A DNA stretch of 64,000 nt from Bryobacterales bacterium (GTDB lineage Bacteria; Acidobacteriota; Terriglobia; Bryobacterales; Bryobacteraceae): contig PMSX01000157.1 in the NCBI GenBank assembly GCA_003167495.1, positions 1-64,000 of the forward strand, written 5' to 3'. Each line of letters begins with the position of its first letter. The stretch's first letter is position 1. The translations under genes were made by a program, and so were the position numbers. Below, piece by piece: positions 53,132 to 62,571 of the stretch. Below the pieces are notes generated by a model. It saw nothing but the letters and a program-made list of their open reading frames with translations. It had not been told where the DNA came from and did not search any database.

Positions 53132-54149
53132 GTGTTGATCGGTGGTTTGCGCGACCGTTATTTGGGCGGGGATTAGCATAGAGAAGCACGCGACTGCCGG
53201 ATCGCTCGAACGAAATCGGCATTCTTCGCAATCCTAAGCATTCCTGGATTGCATCGTGACACTCGGGCGGCGCGAAGAATGTCAAAAATCCCCCTCCTCC
53301 TGCGCCTAGGAGTTTACCGCCAATTGCGCCCGCCTTTTTGGCGGCCGAATAGTAATCGTCAATCTCAGCGCCACTGATCCCTGCGTGCACCTCCCGCTTG
53401 AGGCACCAGCCTTCGTCCATAATCGCTCCAAGTGCCTCGATGTGCCCGTTGTTGAGTTCATTGCGAAGATCGACTGCGAGTTTCTTCATTCTCTCAATCA
53501 ATTTCTGCGTTGTGGAGTTTGACGCGGCGCTTTGGCTCTGCTCGGCCAGGATGCTGGAGGCTTGACGGGTCATTCCAGTGTAGAAAGTAACCAGCGACGA
53601 CTGCAGCCGCGCCAGCGCATCGCCGTCGCATAGAATTGGTTCGACTATGACGGTTCCATCGGGCTCGAAGCGAATGAAATTGAGTCCGCCAAATGCCGCC
53701 GCGTACTGATCTTGCTTGCCGATCGGTTCTTTGCAAAGGTCAATTTCCACTTCACAGCTTTCTTCGGCCAAGTCTCCGGGGGAGATATATCTGGACTCGA
53801 ATGCGTGTAGCCCGAGGAGCAATCCGACGGCAAAGGAACTGGAAGAACCTAAGCCGGTGCCGCGCGATGGGATGTCGGCAATAGATGTGATTTCAATTCC
53901 CCCGGGTATCCCAAGTTTGCTCAATGCGGCGCGCACAATCGGATGGTCGATTTCTTCAACTGATGCCACTTCCTCGGTTCGTGAGTAACTAACCCTGATC
54001 GAGCTATCAAATTTCTTGTTTATATTGATGTATACGAACTTGTCAATTGCAGTGCTGACTACTGCTCCTCCGAATTGGCGGAAGAACGAGGGTAGGTCGC
54101 TGCCACCTCCCGCGAAGCTCATCCTTAGCGGCGTTTGAGTAATGATCAT
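53124..54149 (-). CDS. hddA: GHMP-family heptose kinase (HddA-like)
   Basis: 342 residues from ATG at 54149. MIITQTPLRMSFAGGGSDLP is the diagnostic N-terminus, SRGTGLGSSSSFAVGLLLGL the ATP-binding motif 2, and KLLGAGGGGFLTFFAP motif 3. HddA phosphorylates D-glycero-alpha-D-manno-heptose 7-phosphate at C1. It starts the cassette hddA-gmhA-SDR-fusion-PF14907, all overlapping or nearly so, and follows a GT4 gene with a 31-bp gap. The symbol rests on family and context. Confidence 0.85.
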   Translation of the reverse strand: MIITQTPLRMSFAGGGSDLPSFFRQFGGAVVSTAIDKFVYININKKFDSSIRVSYSRTEEVASVEEIDHPIVRAALSKLGIPGGIEITSIADIPSRGTGLGSSSSFAVGLLLGLHAFESRYISPGDLAEESCEVEIDLCKEPIGKQDQYAAAFGGLNFIRFEPDGTVIVEPILCDGDALARLQSSLVTFYTGMTRQASSILAEQSQSAASNSTTQKLIERMKKLAVDLRNELNNGHIEALGAIMDEGWCLKREVHAGISGAEIDDYYSAAKKAGAIGGKLLGAGGGGFLTFFAPPECHDAIQECLGLRRMPISFERSGSRVLLYANPRPNNGRANHRSTHA

Positions 54150-54180
54150 TCTCGAAGCTAGTTCCCGCTTTTCGTCAAAA

Positions 54181-55416
54181 TTACCAAGGCAAAACGCAGG
54201 CAGGTTTGGGACCACCAAGCAGCCATTGGTAGACGGACAGCATCTGAGTCCCAATAATGGACCAGTCGTACTTCGTGAGCGCTAATACTTTTGCCGCATT
54301 ACTCATGAGGTCCCAGGTGGACCCCTCTCTCGATAGAGCTTCTGAGATGGCTTCGCCTAATTCGGGCGGGTTGTTTGAGACGACATAGCCCGCTCCCCCG
54401 CTCTCGACGCCGTCTACGTTGCAAGCTGGAGTGATTATGACCGGAAGGCCGATCGACAACGCCTCCAGAACGGCGGCACTCAACCCCTCTGAATAAGAAG
54501 GCAGGCAAAAGTATCTCGCTAACGAGAGCGCCTGTTGTTTTTCTGAAGGTGTTACCACACCAGTGAAGGTGACCGCCTTTTCCAGTCCGTACTGGGAGAT
54601 GAGGTGCTTCGCCGTGGCTGTTGTTCCCTCGAAATCCGCGCCAATCACCAGAAGGTGAGAGTCAGCGTGCTTCGATGCGACAGATCTCCATGACTGGATA
54701 AGATTCAAAACGCCTTTCTTGTGGTGAACTCGGCTAAGATACAACACAACCTGCTTGGAGCGGAGTTGTGGGAAGCGAGCGAGCAACGGCGCTGTATCCG
54801 TGCGAGAGAATCGTCCTATTCCGGTCGGCACCACTGCAATTGGATTCTTCAGGCCAAAGGCACGGTACTCCCCTGCTTCCTTTTCACTCAAAGCACGGAG
54901 ACAACTGGATCGCGCCAGGGATGGCCTTTCAAGAAATAGTCCATAGGGGCGCTTTTTGTAGCTCTTGTTCTTAAGCTCCCATGCCTCTAACGTACCGTGA
55001 ACGGAGGAAACTACGGGCTTGCCAAGGTCAGCAGCGATTTTGCGGGCTGCGAGCGTAGCAGGAAACCACATGCCGTGAACGTGACATATGCTACAAGTTC
55101 GTATCGCGGTGGAGAGCAAGGGCCTAAGCCGCAGGTCTGAAATGGGTCGAAAGCCAGACAGCGGAATTCTCAATGCGGTGGGCGAGATGCCATCGGCCAA
55201 TACCGTTTCGTGAGCATTGCAGACTGCGACTTGATAACTCTGGAAATCCGATATTCGTTGCACCTCCGTCGCCAATGCCCCTGCGGCTGGACCAACACCT
55301 CCGTACCTTGGCTCAATGTGGCTCCACACGTCTACTACTGACGGTGCAGACTCGGGGCCTGAAGGCGGCGCAGTGGCGACATCTGCGGCCGTCGCACTCA
55401 ACTTACTCGTAATCAT
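54181..55416 (-). CDS. Glycosyltransferase family 4, paralogue A
   Basis: 411 residues, GT-B fold. N-terminus VVDVWSHIEPRYGGVGPAAG, CHVHGMWFPATLAARK, and the C-terminal nucleotide-sugar site SYSEGLSAAVLEALSIGLPV (the E-x7-E motif region). A near paralogue lies at 61350. Donor unknown. Upstream of hddA on the same strand, so it may use the GDP-heptose made by the cassette. Confidence 0.88.
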   Translation of the reverse strand: MITSKLSATAADVATAPPSGPESAPSVVDVWSHIEPRYGGVGPAAGALATEVQRISDFQSYQVAVCNAHETVLADGISPTALRIPLSGFRPISDLRLRPLLSTAIRTCSICHVHGMWFPATLAARKIAADLGKPVVSSVHGTLEAWELKNKSYKKRPYGLFLERPSLARSSCLRALSEKEAGEYRAFGLKNPIAVVPTGIGRFSRTDTAPLLARFPQLRSKQVVLYLSRVHHKKGVLNLIQSWRSVASKHADSHLLVIGADFEGTTATAKHLISQYGLEKAVTFTGVVTPSEKQQALSLARYFCLPSYSEGLSAAVLEALSIGLPVIITPACNVDGVESGGAGYVVSNNPPELGEAISEALSREGSTWDLMSNAAKVLALTKYDWSIIGTQMLSVYQWLLGGPKPACVLPW

Positions 55417-55540
55417 GATTTAGTTAACTTCGCCGATCATATCGTCTATGAGGTCGGCCACGACGCGCCTTATAGACGCCAGTCATAGATTCAGTTGCAC
55501 AAAGATAGCTACGCTTGGATTTCGGAAGCTGTGTTCTAAC

Positions 55541-56530
55541 CTATCGTGGGACGGCAGTCATTATTTGGCTCTCGATCCACGCGTAGGTTTTGGTAAGGCC
55601 GTCCCGCAGACGGATGGATGGTTCCCAACCGAGAAGTTTGTTGATTTTGGTATTGTCGCTATTGCGGCCATTGACGCCCTTCGGCGCATCTAGCTTATAG
55701 TTCCGCTTCAGCTTTATTCCTGCAATGTTTTCCACAATGTCGACAAGTTGGTTGATTGTGACGAGTTCGTTGCTACCAAGATTCAAAGGTTCGTGAATTT
55801 CGCTCTCAAGAATCATGCGCGTCCCCTTCAGGCAGTCGTCGATATACATGAAGCTACGCGTTTGGTGGCCGTCGCCCCAGATTTCAATTTCATGCTTGCC
55901 TGAAGACTTAGCTTCGATTACCTTTCGGCAAATGGCGGCAGGGGCCTTTTCGCGACCACCGTCGTATGTTCCCAGGGGACCGTAAACATTGTGATAACGG
56001 GCAACGCGACATTGGAGGCCAAAGTCTTCTTCGAAGTGCCGGCACATTCGCTCGGAAAAAAGTTTTTCCCAGCCGTAGCCGTCTTCGGGCAGCGCTGGAT
56101 AAGCATCTTCTTCTTTCAGCGCGACGACCTGAGGATTCTTTTGCTTGTCGCCATTGTAGACGCAGGCGGAGGAGGAGTAAAATACGCGCTGAACGCCTTT
56201 CTCGCGGGCTGCCATTAAGAGGTGAGTGTTGATGAGAACGGTGAGCATGCAAAGGGCTTTGTTGTTCTCAATGAATCCCATGCCACCCATATCCGCGGCA
56301 AGGTTAAATACGACATCTGCGCCGTCTAGCGCTTCGAGGCAAGCGGACTTTTCGCTGAGGTCGAGCACGAGATTCTCAACGCCGGAGGACTCCTGATACC
56401 ATTCGGCGCGCGGCTTAATGTCAACCGAGCGGATGACGTTGACACCCTGATCCAGTAAATACTTTACGAGGTGGCCGCCTATGAATCCGCCACCTCCGCA
56501 GACAACGACTTTCTGTTTTTCAAGTTTCAT
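55541..56530 (-). CDS. GDP-mannose 3,5-epimerase-like enzyme (extended SDR)
   Basis: 329 residues. VVVCGGGGFIGGHLVKYLLD binds NAD. The words AADMGGMGFIENN, YSSSACVY (Cys123), YGWEK, RYHNVYGPLGTYDGGREKAP, WGDGHQTRSFMYIDDC and GVNGRNSDN follow those of plant and bacterial GDP-mannose 3,5-epimerase almost one for one, including the catalytic Cys (Cys145 in the plant enzyme) and Lys in the REKAP segment. It would invert C3/C5 of a GDP-sugar, GDP-mannose or GDP-heptose. Near, though not overlapping, the heptose cassette. Confidence 0.85.
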   Translation of the reverse strand: MKLEKQKVVVCGGGGFIGGHLVKYLLDQGVNVIRSVDIKPRAEWYQESSGVENLVLDLSEKSACLEALDGADVVFNLAADMGGMGFIENNKALCMLTVLINTHLLMAAREKGVQRVFYSSSACVYNGDKQKNPQVVALKEEDAYPALPEDGYGWEKLFSERMCRHFEEDFGLQCRVARYHNVYGPLGTYDGGREKAPAAICRKVIEAKSSGKHEIEIWGDGHQTRSFMYIDDCLKGTRMILESEIHEPLNLGSNELVTINQLVDIVENIAGIKLKRNYKLDAPKGVNGRNSDNTKINKLLGWEPSIRLRDGLTKTYAWIESQIMTAVPR

Positions 56531-56682
56531 ATATTGCTTCTATTGGTTCGCTCTTTAGTCTGGAGTTATGACAACCGCTTGCTCTTGCCGATTTTGGCAA
56601 ATATTTCGCACCTTCTTGCCCACCCTGCCCGTTAGGCACCCCGAAACCGTATAAAGTGGGATTGTCCAAGCGAGACGACGGA

Positions 56683-58131
56683 CTAATACGCACCGTCGCC
56701 GGTGAGGACAACTCTGACGGTCCTGGCGAGGGTGTAAAAGTCGAGCCAAATCGACCAATTGTGTACGTAGTACTCGGCGAATGAGATGCGTTCTTCGTAG
56801 GCTGTGTTATTCCGTCCAGAGACTTGCCAGAGGCCAGTCATTCCTGGTCGCACTCGCGCGTAGGTTTTGTAGCTCATACCGTACTTGGGCACTTCTCCGG
56901 GCAGAATCGGCCGAGGACCCACAAGGCTCATTTCCCCTATCAGCACGTTGAGGAGTTGCGGCAATTCGTCGAGGCTGAAGCGACGAAGCCATCTCCCAAT
57001 CACCGTGACCCTGGGGTCTTCCTTCAGTTTGTGGTGATTTTCCCAGTAGAGCAACAGATCGGGACGGTTTGCGAAGTACTCATTTAACACTTCGTCTCCA
57101 TTGGTAACCATTGTGCGGAATTTGAAGGCGTGGAACGGTCTTCCTCCCAATCCAAAACGTTCGTTCCGGTAAAGGACTGGGCCTCTGGATGTGATCTTGA
57201 TGACCGCGGCGATGAGGACGAGGAATGGCGAAAGCAGGAGCAAACCGAGAGCGCTCGCCACTAGATCGATCACTCGTTTGACCGCCCTGGCCCCGCTGTG
57301 AAAGAGACGCTGCGGCATTTCAAATCCGACACTGCCGGCAATTTCGCGGGCCGTGATTCCGAGGCTGCAGACGCCGGGGAGGTCCGGGACAAATAAAACG
57401 CGCTCGAAACCGACGCAGCGATCCCGTATAATTTGGCTGATCTCGGCGCTCGATTTATCAGGCAGGACGATAATCGCGTAGCTGGCTGCGCCCGCTGTAG
57501 CGATCTCGGCGGCCGAACTGAACGATCCCAAAATTGGAGGCAGGTCGGATTCCCAAGCGCCTATTTGGTCCTCGGTCAGAACTCCTGTTATGCGCATGCC
57601 AAGCCTCGTGTCTTTTAGGCTCCGGATTACCCTTTTCGCGGCAGGACTCGATCCTAATACGATGGCTCCAATTCCGAACCACGGTTTGCCCGCAAAACGC
57701 TGGCGAGCGACATGCCGCGCAAGCAGGACGAACGGCGCAACAGCGGCCCATGTGACTAGAAAAACGGACCTCGAGTAGATCGCGGCGTTGTGGAATAAGA
57801 AAGTCGTAGTGGCGATGAGCAGAAACAAGCTAGAGGCGCAGTAGAAAACCCGGCGCACCTCCTCCGCTGGGTGGAGCAATATTCCGGGATAAAGACCGCA
57901 GACGAAAAAGGCGGCAATAAAAATACCTACGACGGGATAGAGTTGAAGGTAGAAACTAAGTGTGTACTCTGGACTCACCCAATAACGTCCAATGACGGCG
58001 AGCCAGTACATTACGGACAGCGCGACCCAGTCCGCTGCGAGAATTGCCATCGGGGTTCTCCACTTTCGGCGTTCAAGAGTCACTGGCAGCGTCAGAATGC
58101 TGGTTGTGGCAAGTACTGGTTTAGTGCTCAT
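56683..58131 (-). CDS. Polyprenyl-phosphate sugar phosphotransferase (PHPT) 2
   Basis: About 482 residues from ATG at 58131, with AAAGGAG 9 bases upstream; this start overlaps the preceding GT stop by 11 bp. N-terminal membrane helices, a Rossmann-like middle (AIVLGSSPAAKRVIRSLKDT), then the catalytic domain: KRVIDLVASALGLLLLSPFL, RNERFGLGGRPFHAFKFRTM, LDELPQLLNVLIGEMSLVGP and RPGMTGLWQVSGRNNTAYEE. Its tail is of the WbaP type. It starts a polyprenyl-linked glycan; the other PHPT is at 46517. Confidence 0.93.
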   Translation of the reverse strand: MSTKPVLATTSILTLPVTLERRKWRTPMAILAADWVALSVMYWLAVIGRYWVSPEYTLSFYLQLYPVVGIFIAAFFVCGLYPGILLHPAEEVRRVFYCASSLFLLIATTTFLFHNAAIYSRSVFLVTWAAVAPFVLLARHVARQRFAGKPWFGIGAIVLGSSPAAKRVIRSLKDTRLGMRITGVLTEDQIGAWESDLPPILGSFSSAAEIATAGAASYAIIVLPDKSSAEISQIIRDRCVGFERVLFVPDLPGVCSLGITAREIAGSVGFEMPQRLFHSGARAVKRVIDLVASALGLLLLSPFLVLIAAVIKITSRGPVLYRNERFGLGGRPFHAFKFRTMVTNGDEVLNEYFANRPDLLLYWENHHKLKEDPRVTVIGRWLRRFSLDELPQLLNVLIGEMSLVGPRPILPGEVPKYGMSYKTYARVRPGMTGLWQVSGRNNTAYEERISFAEYYVHNWSIWLDFYTLARTVRVVLTGDGAY

Positions 58132-59407
58132 GAGAAATCGCTCCTTTGGCGGTATCAGCAACTGCCTCTGTGTTAGTTGGAGTGGTTTGCACTGACGAGG
58201 TACTCGTGAAAGTCTTGCTGTATGCCGCCGCGGCTAAAATTTCTTCGAACACAGTAGCTACTTTAGTGATGTCGAAAGCCGCTTCGGCGTATCGTCGAGC
58301 CGAAGATCCGAGTCTGGCGCGATACGGCGAATCGGTCGCGAGCCTCTTCGCCGCAGCGACCCACGCGAGCGCGTTGTCGGGATCGACGACCTCACCCGCG
58401 CCGCTTCGCCGCACAATCGCGGAAGAGAGGTTGGTTTCAGGGGCAGCCAGCAGCAATGGGCGGCCGGCGCAAAGATATGTGAGGATCTTGGACGGCACAG
58501 CGAATTGTCCGGCGTCCGATTCGAGGGTGGCGACGAGCACATCCGCCGCTGCTAGTACTTCCGAGAGCCTATCGTAAGGCTGGAAGTCGAGCAACGTAAG
58601 ATTGTCGAGCCGGGGCCGCCTCTCGAGGTATTCGCGCCCCACGCCTTCGGAAATAACAACGACACGACTGCTGCCAAGCGTTTCTTCGGCGAGGCGATAG
58701 AGTAGGTCAGGCCGGTGCTTTATTCCAAGGGTTCCGGAGTAAATGAAAGTGGTTTCATTTCCAAGCCCTTGTACTTGGCTCCAGGGATTCGCGCGCGGCC
58801 ATTGCCGCATTTCACTAAGCGGCGCCCAATTCTCTATCACGTTCACGTGCGATTCGGGAAGTCCCCACGACAAAAGCAGGTCGCGAAAGGCATCTGCGAT
58901 CACCACGACGGCATCGCTACGGCCGGCAACCGATTTCTCCAGGTGACGAAACGGGAAGCTCAGTGGAACCGCAAGAGCGCCCAGTACACCTAGTTTTCTC
59001 GCGAGGAAGAATTCGATAGCCCGGCAGTAAATATCCTGAAGCCAATGGACAAAGCCGATACCGCGACGGTGGCAGCACCAGAGCAACTCGGCTTGTATGT
59101 CTATCGGTGTGTTTCCGGACAAGACGACGTCGGGATCGGTTTGGGCAATGAGTTTGCGAAGTTGACGGGCGTATTCGCGTTGGGTTGAAAAACGGCGGAG
59201 CGGGGAGTACTTTTGGAAGGCTTTCGGGAGTCGCGTGGGCACGATTGTCAGTCGTTCTGAGTCGGTGCTCAGCGGCTCAAGTGAGCCTTTGGGTCCCGGA
59301 AAACCCTCAAGGTAGGTGTGGGTCACCTCATGCCCCAGCAAGGCAAGTTCACGGCTTAACTGCACCTGAAAGGGATGTCCGACGAAATCGTGAATTAGTA
59401 AACGCAT
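58121..59407 (-). CDS. Glycosyltransferase family 4 (WcaI-like)
   Basis: 428 residues from ATG at 59407, where MRLLIHDFVGHPFQVQLSRE begins, typical of the N-terminal GT-B half; a longer frame from 59479 is unlikely. FIYSGTLGIKHRPDLLYRLA marks the start of the C-terminal half, and FAVPSKILTYLCAGRPLLLA the donor-site region. Similar enzymes act in colanic acid-type synthesis. Donor unknown. Followed closely by the second PHPT. Confidence 0.88.
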   Translation of the reverse strand: MRLLIHDFVGHPFQVQLSRELALLGHEVTHTYLEGFPGPKGSLEPLSTDSERLTIVPTRLPKAFQKYSPLRRFSTQREYARQLRKLIAQTDPDVVLSGNTPIDIQAELLWCCHRRGIGFVHWLQDIYCRAIEFFLARKLGVLGALAVPLSFPFRHLEKSVAGRSDAVVVIADAFRDLLLSWGLPESHVNVIENWAPLSEMRQWPRANPWSQVQGLGNETTFIYSGTLGIKHRPDLLYRLAEETLGSSRVVVISEGVGREYLERRPRLDNLTLLDFQPYDRLSEVLAAADVLVATLESDAGQFAVPSKILTYLCAGRPLLLAAPETNLSSAIVRRSGAGEVVDPDNALAWVAAAKRLATDSPYRARLGSSARRYAEAAFDITKVATVFEEILAAAAYSKTFTSTSSVQTTPTNTEAVADTAKGAISHEH

Positions 59408-59420
59408 TGTTCTTTCTGGG

Positions 59421-60029
59421 CTACGTGGGGCGTTGCTCGTGAACCACGCGATCGCGTAAATACTTTGCAGGGTTCCCACCCCAAATTTGATAAGGCGGAA
59501 TGCTCTTTAAGGCGACACTGCCAACGGTCACAATTGAGCATGTGCCGACCACCACGTTCGGGCATATAGTGGCCTTTGCTCCGACCCAAGATCCGTCTTC
59601 GAGGGTGATTGGCCTGCGAAACAACTTCAAATTCGGAGCGGTCCAGTCATGGTTACCGGTACACAAGTACGCGCCTTGCGAAACACAGACATGAGACCCA
59701 ATAGTGACGTTTGCCAGATTATCGATCCACACATCCTCGCCAATCCAACAGTAGTCTCCTATGCTAAGGAACCATGGAAACTTCACCTTTACACCCGGCT
59801 TTATGTGAGAACCTTTCCCAATGCTCGCGCCAAATATCCGCAGGATAAACGCCTTCAGCACCGGGAACGGCAGGGCGTTCGACTTCAATATCGGAGCACC
59901 AACGAAATGCCAGATCGCCCATACCAGCTTCGACCGGCCCTTTTGGTATTCGGAGTTGTCCCGGATTGAAAGATTGACAGGACAAACGGTTGGATGGGAC
60001 ACTTTAGCGGGTGTAAATGACGTTTCCAT
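59421..60029 (-). CDS. Hexapeptide-repeat O-acetyltransferase (WcaF-like)
   Basis: 202 residues with left-handed beta-helix repeats: GASIGKGSHIKPGVKVKFPW, LSIGDYCWIGEDVWIDNLAN, VTIGSHVCVSQGAYLCTGNH, GSWVGAKATICPNVVVG. The His in TGNHDW is the expected catalytic base. It transfers acetyl from acetyl-CoA to a sugar of the polymer or its lipid-linked precursor. Between two GT4 genes on the same strand. Confidence 0.9.
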   Translation of the reverse strand: METSFTPAKVSHPTVCPVNLSIRDNSEYQKGRSKLVWAIWHFVGAPILKSNALPFPVLKAFILRIFGASIGKGSHIKPGVKVKFPWFLSIGDYCWIGEDVWIDNLANVTIGSHVCVSQGAYLCTGNHDWTAPNLKLFRRPITLEDGSWVGAKATICPNVVVGTCSIVTVGSVALKSIPPYQIWGGNPAKYLRDRVVHEQRPT

Positions 60030-60112
60030 TGAATCTCAAGTAAGTGGCGTTTGCCGTTGGCGCAAACGGAAAAACCACCGATGTAGCCAGGGAAACAGAT
60101 TCGTAGCGAGAC

Positions 60113-61324
60113 TTAGGATTCGGTACGCCGCGAGAAAAGTCCGAGAGGTCGACGCCATAGCGACATAATTTCTCTTGCGGAGTTCCCCCAATCCGAAGGC
60201 GCAAATCGAGCGATGATTTCTCTTGATGCATTCCCCATTGCCGTTCTTTCTTCGAAAGTTAGCGTAGAAAGCCGATGCAAGAGGCGCGTGAGCTGGCTAG
60301 AATCGCAAGGATTAAAGGAAAACCCGTTTTTGCCCTCGTGAACCAGATCAGGAGCACACCCGCAAGCGTCCGATACGAGTACCGGCAGGCCGCTTGCCAT
60401 AGCTTCGTTGACCACTAATCCCCACGGCTCTGCTTTACTGGGTAAAACAAAGCAGTTTGCAAAAGCGTAAAAAGGCCAGAGTTCCTCTGCATTCTTGAAC
60501 CCAGCGAAATGGATAACGTGCTCGAAACCGCTCGCCGCCGCCATGGACTTCAGGTTTGCTTCCTCGCCTCCCCGCCCGACCAGGACGAGTTCCCAAGCCC
60601 CTCCCTCGCGGCGGTAAGTCGTAAAAGCTTCAAGGAGGCCAGCCGCGTTCTTCTCCTCGGCAAGCCTGGCAACAAAGAGGAAGTAGTTAGTCGGCAGCCC
60701 CCAGTCTTCGCGTTTTGAGCTATTTCGACACTGGCTGCATCCAACTGTAAAAAAATCATTGTCAACGATGTCGTATTTTTGGACGAGTTTGCTCGGGGGG
60801 AACTTGAGTTTTTCCAGGTACTGTCGTGTTCTTGTGCCGCCCACAAAGCCATGCGAAAATAACAGGCGTATGAGAAGGCGTTTCAGAAATTCCGTGGATG
60901 CGGTTCGCACCCTGTCCCGCTCAGTCGATTCGTACATAAGAATCGATTGGGCGCGATGCAGGCGGGCCCATACGGCAGCCACAACTGCCCTAACGTCGAC
61001 GTACCCCGGGACAAATACATGCGAGGGGCTTAAGCCTTCCATCGTTTTCCACAGTCTTACGCAAGAGTTGAGTACTTCCCGGATAGAAGCCTGTTCAATA
61101 GCGCCGTCGTATAGCGTTGTGAAGTTAGTGGTTTCCTTATTCACTTGCCATCCGTAGAGGTTTTGAACTGCGGCAAACTCTATCGCGTGCGTCGGACAAA
61201 CTTCTTTCAATGCGTTTAGTCGCGCATTATGGTACAAACCAAAGTTCGCGAATAACAGCATAGCCTTTGCTGACTCTTGCTCAATGGGCTGCTCTAAGGT
61301 GCCTGAATCTGTGCGCGTCAACAT
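60113..61324 (-). CDS. Glycosyltransferase family 4
   Basis: 403 residues from ATG at 61324, which lies just downstream of the stop of the 61350 gene; the open frame continues to 61435 but without sense. MLLFANFGLYHNARLNAL is the first strand-helix unit, FLFVARLAEEKNAAGLLEAF opens the second half, and PSKAEPWGLVVNEAMASGLP is the GT4 E-x7-E site. A Cys-rich loop (VGCSQCRNSS) is unusual. Donor unknown. Confidence 0.88.
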   Translation of the reverse strand: MLTRTDSGTLEQPIEQESAKAMLLFANFGLYHNARLNALKEVCPTHAIEFAAVQNLYGWQVNKETTNFTTLYDGAIEQASIREVLNSCVRLWKTMEGLSPSHVFVPGYVDVRAVVAAVWARLHRAQSILMYESTERDRVRTASTEFLKRLLIRLLFSHGFVGGTRTRQYLEKLKFPPSKLVQKYDIVDNDFFTVGCSQCRNSSKREDWGLPTNYFLFVARLAEEKNAAGLLEAFTTYRREGGAWELVLVGRGGEEANLKSMAAASGFEHVIHFAGFKNAEELWPFYAFANCFVLPSKAEPWGLVVNEAMASGLPVLVSDACGCAPDLVHEGKNGFSFNPCDSSQLTRLLHRLSTLTFEERTAMGNASREIIARFAPSDWGNSAREIMSLWRRPLGLFSRRTES

Positions 61325-61349
61325 GTTAGTAACACAAACAGCGTCCGTT

Positions 61350-62567
61350 CTATCGAAGAATAAAGGCTGGCTGCGCGCCTCCAAGCAGCCACTCGTATAC
61401 CGCGCGTATGGACTCTCCGCTTTGGGACCAGGCAAATTTTGATTGGGCCAAGAGTTTAGCCGATTGGCTCATTGACTGCCATTGGGCGCCGGTCAGCGAC
61501 AGACAGTCGTCAAGCGATCTTGCGATTGCGCGGCCCTCGGGTGGAGTAATGTACCCGGCGCCCGCCTCGGGCACTCCGTCAACGTTACAGGCCCGCGTAA
61601 TTACAACCGGCAAACCGATAGATAGCGCTTCCAGGACGGCGATGCTCATCCCCTCAGAATAAGAAGGAAGGCAGAATGCCGTAGCAACGGAGAGCGCCTG
61701 AAGTTTGTCAGCTCCGTTCAGGACGCCGCAGAAAGTCACGTGGTTTTCTATACGCAGATCTGAAATGATCTGCCTCGCCACTACTCCGGCGTTTTCATAT
61801 TCCCCTCCGGCGATCAGCAAGTGGGCATCCGGATGCCGGCGCATAACATCGGGCCAAGCTCGGACTAAATCAAAAACCCCTTTCTTGCGGTGAATGCGGC
61901 CAAGAAAAAGGACCACACGCTTGCCGATCAGTTGGGGGAAATTCTGGATGAGCTCTGTGGGTTTAACTCTGGAAATCTGAGCCACGCCATTCGGCACAAT
62001 GGCGATAGGATTCTTCAATCCATATTTGCGATAGTCTGCTGCTTCTTGCTCGTGCAGTGCCCGCAGGCACGCTGATTGGGCCAGCGAGCGGCGTTCAAAA
62101 AGGAATGAATAAATCTGTTTCTTAAGGCGTTTATTCGCTAGGTCCCACGGTTCCAACATCCCCTGAGCGGAAAACACGGTTGGCTTGCCCTGCTGGCGGG
62201 CGATGCGGCTCGCGGCCAGTGAATGAGGGAGCCATATGCCGTGAATGTGGCAAACGTCGGCCCTTTGTATTGCGCTTCTGATCGGGTTGGCCAGAAGGAA
62301 ATCCGAAACAGGCCGGAACCCTCGTTCCGTCACTTTCTGGACCGACTCAGGAATGTCTCCGTGCCGTTCCTGTTCGCTTGGAACGCAAACAGCCAGCAGG
62401 TGAGATTCCCAGCGTGGCACGGCTTGCACCGCTTGTGCCAACGAAGCCGCACAAGGGCCCACGCCGCCGAATCGCGGGTCAACATGCGCCCAGATATCCA
62501 GAACGCGATGAGTGCTGGTATCGCTCGATTTCGTTTGGCGCGCCTCGGCAAGACCACTTTCCTGCAT
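61350..62567 (-). CDS. Glycosyltransferase family 4, paralogue B
   Basis: 405 residues, parallel to the gene at 54181: VLDIWAHVDPRFGGVGPCAA, CHIHGIWLPHSLAASR, and SYSEGMSIAVLEALSIGLPV. Both end in a similar tail (YEWLLGGAQPAFILR here). The ATG at 62567 follows directly after the stop codon of a possible 10-codon leader made from an 18-bp tandem repeat. No Shine-Dalgarno sequence is obvious. Donor unknown. Confidence 0.88.
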   Translation of the reverse strand: MQESGLAEARQTKSSDTSTHRVLDIWAHVDPRFGGVGPCAASLAQAVQAVPRWESHLLAVCVPSEQERHGDIPESVQKVTERGFRPVSDFLLANPIRSAIQRADVCHIHGIWLPHSLAASRIARQQGKPTVFSAQGMLEPWDLANKRLKKQIYSFLFERRSLAQSACLRALHEQEAADYRKYGLKNPIAIVPNGVAQISRVKPTELIQNFPQLIGKRVVLFLGRIHRKKGVFDLVRAWPDVMRRHPDAHLLIAGGEYENAGVVARQIISDLRIENHVTFCGVLNGADKLQALSVATAFCLPSYSEGMSIAVLEALSIGLPVVITRACNVDGVPEAGAGYITPPEGRAIARSLDDCLSLTGAQWQSMSQSAKLLAQSKFAWSQSGESIRAVYEWLLGGAQPAFILR

Positions 62568-62571
62568 TTAG

